DNA from: JAQICB01 sp046482735
Lineage (GTDB): Bacteria > Bacteroidota > Bacteroidia > Bacteroidales > UBA1715
NCBI GenBank assembly: GCA_046482735.1
Contig: JAWOEL010000120.1
Span: 1 to 7,392 of the forward strand
Length of the DNA: 7,392 nucleotides
Direction: 5' to 3'
The notes below the pieces were generated by a model, which was given only the letters and a program-made list of their open reading frames with translations, had not been told where the DNA came from and ran no database searches. The stretch's first letter is position 1, and every line of letters begins with the position of its first letter. A program made the position numbers and the translations under genes. This document shows, piece by piece, positions 1 through 6,690 of this stretch.

Positions 1-1
1 A

Positions 2-52
2 GAAAAAATTGGCAAAAGATTAGATCCTATTTCTGTAAAAATACTAGAATAG
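2..52 (+). CDS. C-terminal end of an unidentified upstream protein
   Basis: An open frame enters from the left edge and ends at TAG 50-52, giving the last 16 residues, EKIGKRLDPISVKILE. The stop lies 4 bases before the ATG of the next gene, a spacing typical of an operon with coupled translation. That spacing is the main reason to call it a real gene end; another reading frame is also open here. The tail is too short to assign a family, and I do not recognise it. Confidence 0.4.
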   Translation, partial: EKIGKRLDPISVKILE

Positions 53-56
53 TTTT

Positions 57-242
57 ATGGATCTACCGGAATTATGGAGAACGGAGATGTGGCACCCTCT
101 CTCCGTTCATTTTCCTTTAGCTATATTACTTATAGGTACTGCTTTTTATAGTGTGAGTTTCTTTTTCCACAAAACATATTGGAAACATTGCGGTAATATA
201 GTATTGCTTACTGGTACAATTAGTGCATGGATTGCTATTTAG
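57..242 (+). pseudogene. Truncated DUF2231-like inner-membrane protein
   Basis: This reads 61 residues from ATG 57 to TAG 240-242. The segment HPLSVHFPLAILLIG (about residues 13-27) resembles the opening of DUF2231-type membrane proteins, which begin with a His-Pro / Val-His-Phe-Pro stretch at the start of the first membrane helix. Two hydrophobic spans are visible, about residues 16-37 and 45-61. Family members are usually about 140-170 residues with four helices, and after the GTISAWIAI-like end of helix 2 they normally continue with a conserved loop. Here a stop follows at once. I translated the two other frames after base 242 and neither resumes the family pattern, so the rest seems lost rather than frameshifted. 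It could instead be a genuine short two-helix protein. The function of DUF2231 proteins is not well established; some sit beside cytochrome or metal-handling genes. There is no Shine-Dalgarno, and it follows the preceding stop by 4 bases. Confidence 0.55.
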
Positions 243-268
243 TTTCTGCACGAAAACTCCAAATACAT

Positions 269-287
269 CCCCGAAGTATATTCGGGG
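269..287. repeat. Hairpin, 7-bp stem, 5-base loop
   Basis: CCCCGAA (269-275) and TTCGGGG (281-287) are perfectly complementary around the loop GTATA. It lies 27 bases after the stop of the truncated membrane-protein gene, where a transcription terminator would be expected, but no T-run follows on either strand. Its role as a terminator is therefore only possible. Confidence 0.5.
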
Positions 288-302
288 TAGACTGTTATTC
301 TC

Positions 303-350
303 ATCTTGAAAACAACCATTTACAGACGTAACCTTATTGATTTTCAAGAT
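303..350. repeat. Inverted repeat, 10-bp arms
   Basis: ATCTTGAAAA (303-312) is matched exactly by TTTTCAAGAT (341-350), with 28 bases between. It lies between converging genes and is followed directly by a further inverted repeat. It may form part of a bidirectional termination region or be the scar of a lost element. No coding frame of note spans it. Confidence 0.5.
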
Positions 351-352
351 TT

Positions 353-378
353 CGAAAGCCTCGTCTTTGAAGCTTTCG
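353..378. repeat. Hairpin, 7-bp stem, 12-base loop
   Basis: CGAAAGC (353-359) pairs with GCTTTCG (372-378). This is the third inverted repeat in a row in the gene-free stretch 243-451. The remaining bases, 379-451, show only a weak 6-bp pairing (AGAAAA 391-396 with TTTTCT 404-409), which on the minus strand ends in a run of T residues and might weakly terminate the LRR gene. Confidence 0.45.
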
Positions 379-451
379 CATCAGAAACACAGAAAAAAAG
401 TAGTTTTCTCGCAAGCACTATTTACAATAGGACAATAACATCATCACCAAA

Positions 452-1561
452 TTAATAAATCACAACTATCTTAGGAATAGATTCCTGAAACCTTTGAATA
501 CTTTTCTTGGAAACATCCGTTTCAGCATATACACCAATCATATGTAATTGAGAAAGTTCTCTTAAAACATTTTCGGAACGAAGCAACATATTATAATCTA
601 TATATATATATCGCAACGAAGAAATTGACGAAAAAAATGCAGGTATAGCATCAAAATTATTATTATTAATATATAATTTAAAAAGAGACTCCATCTGTGA
701 TAATGATTGAGGTAAATCATCTAAAGAATTATGATCTAACCGCAATTCTCGTACATTCTGCAAATTCCCAAAATTTTGTGGTAATTGCAGTAATTTATTA
801 TTATGAAGATATACAATATGTAATGATGATATAGAAGAAAACTCACGTGGTAAAGATAAAATAGCATTATGCGACATATCCAACACCTCTAATCTGCGGA
901 AATTATGCAAAAATTCAGGCACACTATCCAACCCACAATCAGAGATATATAATTCCTCAAGCAAAGTTAAATTGATAAGAGACTGTGGTAAATGCTGAAT
1001 ATTATTTTCGCTCAGAACTAAACTCGTAATGCGGTCATTATGAACAATAGCATCAGGAAAAGATGTGAACTGATTTGACTGCAAATTAACTATTCGTAAA
1101 TTATTTAAATTTGCAAAACTTGCCGGTAAATCACGCACATTATTTTGAAGCACATACAAGTTTTTCAATTTACTCAAAGCACCTATTGATTCGGGCAAAC
1201 TACTAATATTGTTTTCACTACAGTTAATTGTTTCTAAAAATTCACATTTTTTAATCTGTCTGGGGATTTCGGTAATATGGTTATTAGATACATTTAACAC
1301 GGTCAAATACTTCAAACGAAATAACCAACGGGGTAATTCTTTTATTTCATTATTAGAAATATCTAAATACAATAAATTCTTACATTCTAAAATATCTTTA
1401 GGAACTTCAGTATATGCATTATTACGTAATTCAAGGCTAACAACTTTATCGGGATTTTGCAAAGCCTCATCTAATGATGAAAAATACGTTTTTTCCTCTT
1501 GTGCAGATAAAGATAATGAACACAAACTGATAATAAAAAAAAGAAAAATAAACTGTTTCAT
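452..1561 (-). CDS. Secreted leucine-rich-repeat protein
   Basis: The product is 369 residues. Residues 1-20 form a signal peptide (Lys at position 3, hydrophobic core, likely cleavage SLSA|QEE). The Cys in it is preceded by Leu, so it is not a good lipobox. A short linker (21-39) leads into 13 uninterrupted leucine-rich repeats of exactly 23 residues, residues 40-338, each of the form LxxLxLxxNxLxxLPxxfxxLxx, for example LTVLNVSNNHITEIPRQI at 86-103. The last repeat (316-338) loses the LP step, and residues 339-369 look like a C-terminal cap. Such arrays fold as curved solenoids that bind proteins or glycans. With a signal peptide and no membrane anchor or sorting domain, this one probably acts in the periplasm, at the cell surface or outside the cell. 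Its ligand cannot be read from the sequence. No catalytic domain or GTPase is attached. It has its own promoter directly upstream, and no Shine-Dalgarno precedes the ATG, as is usual in Bacteroidota. Confidence 0.92.
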   Translation of the reverse strand: MKQFIFLFFIISLCSLSLSAQEEKTYFSSLDEALQNPDKVVSLELRNNAYTEVPKDILECKNLLYLDISNNEIKELPRWLFRLKYLTVLNVSNNHITEIPRQIKKCEFLETINCSENNISSLPESIGALSKLKNLYVLQNNVRDLPASFANLNNLRIVNLQSNQFTSFPDAIVHNDRITSLVLSENNIQHLPQSLINLTLLEELYISDCGLDSVPEFLHNFRRLEVLDMSHNAILSLPREFSSISSLHIVYLHNNKLLQLPQNFGNLQNVRELRLDHNSLDDLPQSLSQMESLFKLYINNNNFDAIPAFFSSISSLRYIYIDYNMLLRSENVLRELSQLHMIGVYAETDVSKKSIQRFQESIPKIVVIY

Positions 1562-1562
1562 G

Positions 1563-1595
1563 AATGTATATTTAATGTTTACTCAAATATACATT
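1563..1595. repeat. Inverted repeat, 11-bp arms, over the LRR start region
   Basis: AATGTATATTT (1563-1573) is matched perfectly by AAATATACATT (1585-1595), with an 11-base spacer. One arm contains the -7 promoter element and the other lies just upstream of the LRR start codon at 1561. It could be an operator for a dimeric regulator. An mRNA hairpin is less likely because transcription probably starts between the arms. In such AT-rich DNA chance is not excluded, but 11 perfect pairs so placed are notable. Confidence 0.5.
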
Positions 1596-1613
1596 AAATA
1601 ACAATAAAAACAA
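1584..1613 (-). promoter_or_regulatory. Bacteroidota-type promoter of the LRR gene
   Basis: On the minus strand TATATTTG (1584-1591) matches the Bacteroidota -7 element TAnnTTTG, and a TTG (1611-1613) sits 19 bases upstream, matching the -33 element and its spacing. Transcription would begin about 15 bases before the start codon of the LRR gene. The match is by eye against the published consensus of the primary sigma factor of this phylum. Confidence 0.7.
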
Positions 1614-1646
1614 AAAAGCCGTCATAAGATTATACAACGGCTTTTT
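1613..1646 (-). terminator. Rho-independent terminator after the FadL-like gene
   Basis: AAAAAGCCGT (1613-1622) and ACGGCTTTTT (1637-1646) form a perfect 10-bp stem with a 14-base loop. Read on the minus strand it begins 10 bases after the stop codon of the 1656-3140 gene and ends in a T-run. It separates that gene from the LRR gene, and its far edge coincides with the LRR -33 element. Confidence 0.85.
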
Positions 1647-1655
1647 GCATACACA

Positions 1656-3140
1656 TTAAAACTTTAAACCAAAAGTTACAAAAATATTATCAGAGTATGA
1701 ATCTGATTTTGCAGATACAAGATTTGAATCAAAATCAGTATAAAAATCCTCGTACCCGAATTGTTTAGATTTCACCCATGAAAGATCACAATAAAAATTA
1801 TTATTACTAATTCCTATACCACCTGAAAAATCTCTTCTATAATACCAATTTTCGAATGAACGATTTGTATACGGATTTTCATACACGGCAAAACCACCTC
1901 TAAAACTAAACGGACCATAACGCAATTCTGCACCAAATTTCAAATTATTAACACTCGACAACTCATTTTTTATTTCCTCATTTTCAGAAGAAAAAGAATA
2001 TTTGTCAGAAGAAATTTGTGAGAAAGCATAATTCACATGCTCATAATCAAAACCAACTACCGCAATATTTTTGTATATAAAAGATGCACTTGACACAAAT
2101 TTTCCCGGTTTTCGTATTTTATACGAAAAATCACTACCATATTCATCATATAAAGAATAATCTGTTTCATTAATTCGAATATCATAATTAGCATCAACAG
2201 ATGCATCAAACACTTCATCCAAAGAAAACATAGTAGGAGAATGAGCAGCAAAACCTAAACGCACCATATTGTGTGGCTGCACAATAACCCCTATTTTACC
2301 ATTAACTCCCGAGCCACTTACATCTAAAGAAGTTGAATACGTATATTCATCTAAAGCATAATAATTATTATCCACATCGGATTCTCGTATATCAAATGTT
2401 TCACTATAATTTATTGTTTCCACATTAAAACTAGCACCGACATATACTTTTTCACTAAAATCAATCCCCAAATTAAACATATACTCTTTCATTTCACCTG
2501 ATTGCGTTTTGTTTATATCCTGTTCAAAAGCATATAATGAATATTCATGATTATTATCATACCATCGAAAATCACTTTCAAATAAATCAACTTCACTATT
2601 ATAATCAAACAAATACGTCTCCCAAGCTAACTTAGTATAATAAGGTTCAAACGTATTATTACTACTAATATTAGCACGTTGAATAAAATCATCCGTCAAA
2701 GAATGTTGAGTATTGAATACATTAAAATTAGCAATTTCATTGAAATTTTGAGATCGATTAATACCAAACACAAAAGTTATCCCCGAGACAAACAAATCAT
2801 TCTCTTCTGTTGCAGTAGAAAAGGCGACTCCGAAATTTGGTATTGCCATAGAGCTATTAAACGATGCATCATAATTGCTCTGATAATAATTTTGAGTCTT
2901 TGTGTGCAAAAAGGCCGGGGTAAATTCAATTGCGTTTTGCTTAAACACACCACTCCCGGCAGGGTTAATCCCCAAACCGGAAATATTTCCACCAAGGGCA
3001 CCAAAAGCTCCTGACATAGATGTAAATCTCGCACTCCCTAAAGGAAAAGATTCACTATATCGTAAAGCTTCTTTATAATTTTGTCCAAAAACAAAAGAAG
3101 CTAAACTTAAACCTATTATAATTATACTTAACTTTTTCAT
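1656..3140 (-). CDS. Outer-membrane transport protein, OmpP1/FadL family
   Basis: The product is 494 residues. Residues 1-19 are a signal peptide, probably cut at FG|QN. Residues 35-62 carry the family hallmark, read as GSARFTSMSGAFGALGG followed by NISGLGINPAG: a Gly/Ala-rich N-terminal segment which in FadL forms the plug inside the barrel, ending in the conserved Asn-Pro-Ala-Gly. The rest alternates short amphipathic strands rich in Tyr and Phe with Asn/Ser/Asp loops, as in a 14-strand barrel. The protein ends in Phe (FVTFGLKF), the usual outer-membrane barrel signal. FadL relatives pass hydrophobic compounds such as fatty acids or aromatics across the outer membrane. Bacteroidota members are often labelled 'hemin receptor', which is weakly supported, and the substrate here is unknown. 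It lies 120 bases downstream of the lipoprotein gene on the same strand and could be co-transcribed. I found no convincing promoter in the gap. A terminator follows it. Confidence 0.88.
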   Translation of the reverse strand: MKKLSIIIIGLSLASFVFGQNYKEALRYSESFPLGSARFTSMSGAFGALGGNISGLGINPAGSGVFKQNAIEFTPAFLHTKTQNYYQSNYDASFNSSMAIPNFGVAFSTATEENDLFVSGITFVFGINRSQNFNEIANFNVFNTQHSLTDDFIQRANISSNNTFEPYYTKLAWETYLFDYNSEVDLFESDFRWYDNNHEYSLYAFEQDINKTQSGEMKEYMFNLGIDFSEKVYVGASFNVETINYSETFDIRESDVDNNYYALDEYTYSTSLDVSGSGVNGKIGVIVQPHNMVRLGFAAHSPTMFSLDEVFDASVDANYDIRINETDYSLYDEYGSDFSYKIRKPGKFVSSASFIYKNIAVVGFDYEHVNYAFSQISSDKYSFSSENEEIKNELSSVNNLKFGAELRYGPFSFRGGFAVYENPYTNRSFENWYYRRDFSGGIGISNNNFYCDLSWVKSKQFGYEDFYTDFDSNLVSAKSDSYSDNIFVTFGLKF

Positions 3141-3260
3141 ATGTTTATTTTTAAATTATTTTTTATTGTCTCTACGTACCATGCAATAAATTTCACGACA
3201 CGTATTTTTTTTAACATTCTCAATCAATCATACATATATAAGTATTACCATACTAAATAA

Positions 3261-4886
3261 TTACCGACGAACTCTATTATATGAAGAAGAAGAACTACTT
3301 GGTTTCGAATAAGAAGACCCTCTTCGCGAAGTCGATTCATCAGATTTTGTGCTACTTGGTTTACGATATCCAGATTGCGAAGAACCGCCACCTTGATATA
3401 TAAACGAGCTATTATCTGATGGCCCTCCACGTGAAGACCGTGCCGAACTGGAACGTCCTGAAGAACCTGAACGTGATGAGCTCGATCTCCCACTTGAATA
3501 CGAAGATGACGAACTCTTCTGTGAAGAGTTATAACTTCGATTGCTCGAAGAAGATGGAGTTGAAGATTTTCTACTACTACTTCTATACGACGACCTGTTC
3601 GTACTCGATCTTGGTTGCACACGACTCGGAGAAGAACTTCGCTCCGGTTCAGTATAACTTCTTCGGTTTGATGAAGGTGTCGAAGATTTAGTATTATTAC
3701 TTCTGTACGAAGAATTGTTTCTATTTGTACGTTGCTCTACACGATTTGGTGACGATTTTCGCTCCGGTTCAGTATAACTTCTTCGGTTTGATGAAGGTGT
3801 CGAAGATTTAGTATTATTACTTCTGTACGAAGAATTGTTTCTATTCGTACGTTGCTCTACACGATTTGGTGACGATTTTCGCTCAGGTTGTATAGAACCA
3901 CCTCTGTCTGAAGAAGGATTCGTACTTCTTGTATTACTATTATACTCAGATTTTGACCTCCGGGTATGAGAGCGAGTAGATTCTTCTCTATTTTGTGTTC
4001 TTTTTGTCGGTTGAACATTATCAGAAGATTTTGTTCGACTTTCATTGTTATTTACCCGCGTACTATTATCTCTTCGTTCAGAAGAAGTTCTGGGCGAATT
4101 TGATTTTCTATATGAGTCAGATCTGCTTCCATCTCTTCTCGAATCAGACTTCCGTGGCTGAGACACTCTATCCGATGATGATTTTCTATACGTAGAAGAT
4201 TTTGCTCTATCGGGATGTGGACGCGACGACGAATTTTGTGATCGATAATACGAAGAAGAACTTCGAGGTGCATACACAGAAGAACGTCTATTATAGTTGT
4301 ATCTATTATACGAAGGATAATCATAATATCTGTGATATGAGTAATAATCATCATAGTATCTGTGATATCTATACGGATAGTGATATGACGAATATCGATA
4401 ATAAGCTGGATATCGGTAATGATATGAATATGGTCTGTAAGTTATTGACCAATAAGGATTACCCACACGAAATGATACATGCCAATTATCATAATAATCA
4501 TAATAGTATCGGGGAGAATATGTATCAAAAAAACGACGTGTATAATAATTATCGTCAGTATAATAATTATTATTGTAATAATTATTCACAACGGTTTCAT
4601 CATCATTAGAATTTTCATATGAATCATACTCCGAATAATTATCAACCACATTATCCTGTTGATTTTCCTGATACTGATATGATTTTTCATCATACTGAGA
4701 ATTATTATCCGGTACACTTTGAACCGGTTCATAATTATCCTGACTCTCGACTTGTTCACGACTAGGTTGTATATCTGACCTGCTCATGTATACATCATCC
4801 TGATATTCTGCATTTACCGACTCCCAAGAGCTGCAAGAAAATAAAGTCGGAATCAAAAAAGCTAAAAAAATTACATGTGTTTTCAT
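3261..4886 (-). CDS. Tyr-rich and Ser/Arg-rich low-complexity lipoprotein
   Basis: I place the start at ATG 4886 (541 residues), not the in-frame ATG at 4901. GGAGGG lies 7 bases upstream of the inner ATG, and that start gives a clean signal peptide ending in the lipobox-like LFSC, with Cys18 as the lipidated residue. Residues 19-100 are acidic and rich in Gln, Asn and Asp. Residues 101-205 are exceptionally Tyr-rich with many Arg and His. Within that stretch a short ordered-looking segment, NWHVSFRVGNPYW (134-146), is the best candidate for a conserved core. Residues 206-541 are almost all Ser, Arg, Asn, Thr and Pro, strongly basic, with 40-residue repeats at 337-376 and 377-416 and more decayed copies on both sides. 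Similar Tyr-rich exported proteins in Bacteroidales have been mislabelled 'vitellogenin II precursor'. No enzyme domain is visible. A basic, disordered, membrane-anchored tail may bind polyanions or cell-wall material, but that is inference. It diverges from proS across an AT-rich gap of 128 bases. Confidence 0.85.
   Translation of the reverse strand: MKTHVIFLAFLIPTLFSCSSWESVNAEYQDDVYMSRSDIQPSREQVESQDNYEPVQSVPDNNSQYDEKSYQYQENQQDNVVDNYSEYDSYENSNDDETVVNNYYNNNYYTDDNYYTRRFFDTYSPRYYYDYYDNWHVSFRVGNPYWSITYRPYSYHYRYPAYYRYSSYHYPYRYHRYYDDYYSYHRYYDYPSYNRYNYNRRSSVYAPRSSSSYYRSQNSSSRPHPDRAKSSTYRKSSSDRVSQPRKSDSRRDGSRSDSYRKSNSPRTSSERRDNSTRVNNNESRTKSSDNVQPTKRTQNREESTRSHTRRSKSEYNSNTRSTNPSSDRGGSIQPERKSSPNRVEQRTNRNNSSYRSNNTKSSTPSSNRRSYTEPERKSSPNRVEQRTNRNNSSYRSNNTKSSTPSSNRRSYTEPERSSSPSRVQPRSSTNRSSYRSSSRKSSTPSSSSNRSYNSSQKSSSSSYSSGRSSSSRSGSSGRSSSARSSRGGPSDNSSFIYQGGGSSQSGYRKPSSTKSDESTSRRGSSYSKPSSSSSSYNRVRR
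3638..3884. repeat. 120-bp tandem duplication inside the lipoprotein gene
   Basis: Bases 3638-3757 are repeated at 3758-3877, and the match runs on to 3884. I see one mismatch (T at 3726 against C at 3846). The 120-bp period keeps the frame and adds one 40-residue unit, starting KSSPNRVEQR and ending RRSYTEPER. More diverged copies of the same unit can be read in the protein at residues 417-456 (about bases 3519-3638) and around 315-336 (about 3879-3944). Confidence 0.95.
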
Positions 4887-5014
4887 GGTTAATCCCTCCA
4901 TATATTTATTAAATCAATTTATTTCATTTATTTTGCATTATCAAATAAAATTAACAAAATAATTATAATGATAATGTATTTGTGAAATTGCAAATACCAT
5001 ACCAAATAAACATT

Positions 5015-6487
5015 ATGGCAAAAAAATTAACAAAAAGGGAAACAAATTATTCTCAATGGTACAATGAATTAGTTGTACAGGCTGATTTAGCAGAAAACTC
5101 AGCAGTTCGTGGTTGTATGGTTATAAAACCATACGGATATGCTATTTGGGAAAAAATGCAAGCTGTATTAGATGCTGACTTTAAAAAAACAGGACATGTA
5201 AATGCGTATTTTCCATTATTTATACCGAAATCATTTTTCAGTAAAGAAGCAAGTCATGTTGATGGCTTTGCAAAAGAATGTGCTGTTGTTACCCACTATC
5301 GCTTAAAAAATGATGAAAACAATTCAATTGTTGTCGATGAAGACGCAAAATTAGAAGAAGAATTAATTGTACGCCCTACTTCTGAAACCATAATATGGAA
5401 TACATACAAAAATTGGATTCAATCATACAGAGATTTACCAATTTTATGTAACCAATGGGCAAATGTTGTGAGATGGGAAATGCGTACACGCTTGTTTTTG
5501 AGAACAGCAGAATTTCTATGGCAAGAAGGACACACTGCCCACGCTACAAAAGAAGAAGCTATTGAAGAAACTGAAAAAATGATACAGGTATATGCAAATT
5601 TTGCCGAAAAATACATGGCTATGCCTGTCATTATAGGACGTAAAAGTCCAAATGAACGATTTGCCGGAGCAATTGATACATATACTATAGAGGCTCTTAT
5701 GCAAGATGGAAAGTCGCTCCAATCGGGCACGTCTCATTTTTTAGGACAAAATTTTGCAAAAGCTTTCGATGTTACATTCACAAACAAAGAAGGGAAAATT
5801 GAACATGTATGGGCGTCTTCTTGGGGTGTGTCTACGAGATTAATGGGTGCTTTAATTATGGCTCATTCCGACGATAACGGCTTGGTTTTACCACCAAAAT
5901 TAGCACCTATACAAGTAGTAATTGTTCCTATTTATAAAAATGACGAACAATTAGATGCTATAAATAAACAAGCTGAAGCTATTCAAGAAACATTACAAGA
6001 AAAAAATATTTCTGTAAAATACGACAACAGAGACACGCATAAACCGGGTTGGAAATTTGCTCAATATGAACTTCAAGGTGTTCCTGTACGAATAGCCATT
6101 GGTCCAAGAGATATTGAACAAGGAACAGTAGAAATAGCTCGCAGAGATACATTAACAAAAGAAACAAAAGAAATTGATGGTATAGATAATTATATTTATA
6201 AATTACTGGACGAAATTCAACAAAACATTTTCAACAAAGCACTACAATACCGAACAGAACACACATACTCTGTTGACACATATGAAGAATTTAAAGACAT
6301 TATTTCTTCAAAAGGAGGTTTTGTTTTAGCTCACTGGGATGGCACCAGCGAAACAGAAGAACAAATAAAGCAAGAAACAAAAGCGACCATACGTTGTATT
6401 CCTATTGATGCTAAAGATGAACCCGGAACATGTATATATTCGGGCAAACCATCTGAAAGAAAAGTATTATTTGGCATAGCATATTAA
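5015..6487 (+). CDS. proS: Prolyl-tRNA synthetase (ProS, archaeal/eukaryote-like short type)
   Basis: The enzyme charges tRNA-Pro with proline using ATP in the cytoplasm. The reading frame is open from GTG 4982, but I choose ATG 5015 (490 residues) because the protein then starts MAKKLTKRE-NYSQWYNELV as its Bacteroides relatives do. Visible landmarks are motif 1 around residues 38-70 (KPYGYAIWEKM to YFPLFIP), the proline/ATP-site RPTSET at 120-125, class II motif 2 RWEMRTR at 153-159, the EGHTAH segment at 171-176, and motif 3 GVSTRLMGALIM at 271-282. The anticodon-binding domain runs from about 297 to 400, followed by the C-terminal domain ending FGIAY. There is no INS editing insert, as expected for this shorter class, and the length is normal for it. 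Nothing is truncated. The gene stands alone on the plus strand, with no partner in an operon within the window. Confidence 0.97.
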   Translation: MAKKLTKRETNYSQWYNELVVQADLAENSAVRGCMVIKPYGYAIWEKMQAVLDADFKKTGHVNAYFPLFIPKSFFSKEASHVDGFAKECAVVTHYRLKNDENNSIVVDEDAKLEEELIVRPTSETIIWNTYKNWIQSYRDLPILCNQWANVVRWEMRTRLFLRTAEFLWQEGHTAHATKEEAIEETEKMIQVYANFAEKYMAMPVIIGRKSPNERFAGAIDTYTIEALMQDGKSLQSGTSHFLGQNFAKAFDVTFTNKEGKIEHVWASSWGVSTRLMGALIMAHSDDNGLVLPPKLAPIQVVIVPIYKNDEQLDAINKQAEAIQETLQEKNISVKYDNRDTHKPGWKFAQYELQGVPVRIAIGPRDIEQGTVEIARRDTLTKETKEIDGIDNYIYKLLDEIQQNIFNKALQYRTEHTYSVDTYEEFKDIISSKGGFVLAHWDGTSETEEQIKQETKATIRCIPIDAKDEPGTCIYSGKPSERKVLFGIAY

Positions 6488-6690
6488 CGTGAGTTCGACG
6501 TAATTTTTCAAGTTCAGGTTGATGTAAAATGTTGAGGATTAAGGCAAATTGATGAATCTTATCGGGATAAGATGAAGAGATGTAACGCACATATTCAATA
6601 TTTTACACAAAGCAATCAATGAAACGCTTATAAACAGCAATCTTCTTCGTAAAAATAATTTGATTTATCCCGATAATACTCATTATTATC
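6488..6690. other. AT-rich gene-free stretch ending at the composition break
   Basis: I find no supported gene in these 203 bases. On the minus strand a frame without stops runs from about 6601 down into the proS end (reading EYVRYISSSYPDK, then HQFALILNILHQPELEKL) but has no suitable start and overlaps proS antisense. The first bases after the proS stop, CGTGAGTTCGACG, are more GC-rich than their surroundings and might be the edge of a repeat or insertion element; I cannot confirm that. Confidence 0.6.
6556..6573. repeat. Hairpin after proS, 7-bp stem, CGGG loop
   Basis: ATCTTAT (6556-6562) pairs with ATAAGAT (6567-6573) around CGGG. It lies about 70 bases after the proS stop and might be its terminator, but no T-run follows. 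Its core TTATCGGGATAA (6559-6570) recurs inverted as TTATCCCGATAA at 6665-6676, just before the composition break. Confidence 0.4.

Noticed and set aside
1209..1601. Plus-strand frame of 130 codons
   Set aside because: It is antisense to the LRR repeats and signal peptide and has no independent signals.
3141..3260. Promoter or terminator between the lipoprotein and FadL-like genes
   Set aside because: There is an A/T run but no stem of useful length and no good -7/-33 pair, so co-transcription remains possible and no site is called.
3638..3884. CRISPR-like repeat array
   Set aside because: The unit is 120 bp, directly adjacent with no spacers, and in frame within a coding repeat.
4202..4609. 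Plus-strand frame of 135 codons rich in Asn, Tyr, Asp and His
   Set aside because: It is the antisense image of the Tyr-rich codons of the lipoprotein gene; its low complexity is inherited, not independent.
4887..4901. ATG at 4901 as the lipoprotein start
   Set aside because: Those first bases contain the GGAGGG ribosome-binding site for the inner ATG at 4886, and the inner start gives a cleaner lipoprotein signal.
4982..5014. GTG at 4982 as the proS start, adding 11 residues
   Set aside because: The added residues (KLQIPYQINI) do not resemble ProRS N-termini, whereas ATG 5015 gives the expected MAKK...NYSQWY start.
4902..5014. Bacteroidota promoters in the proS/lipoprotein gap
   Set aside because: Several TTTG strings occur on both strands, but none combines TAnnTTTG with a TTG at 19-21 bases, so I do not annotate one.
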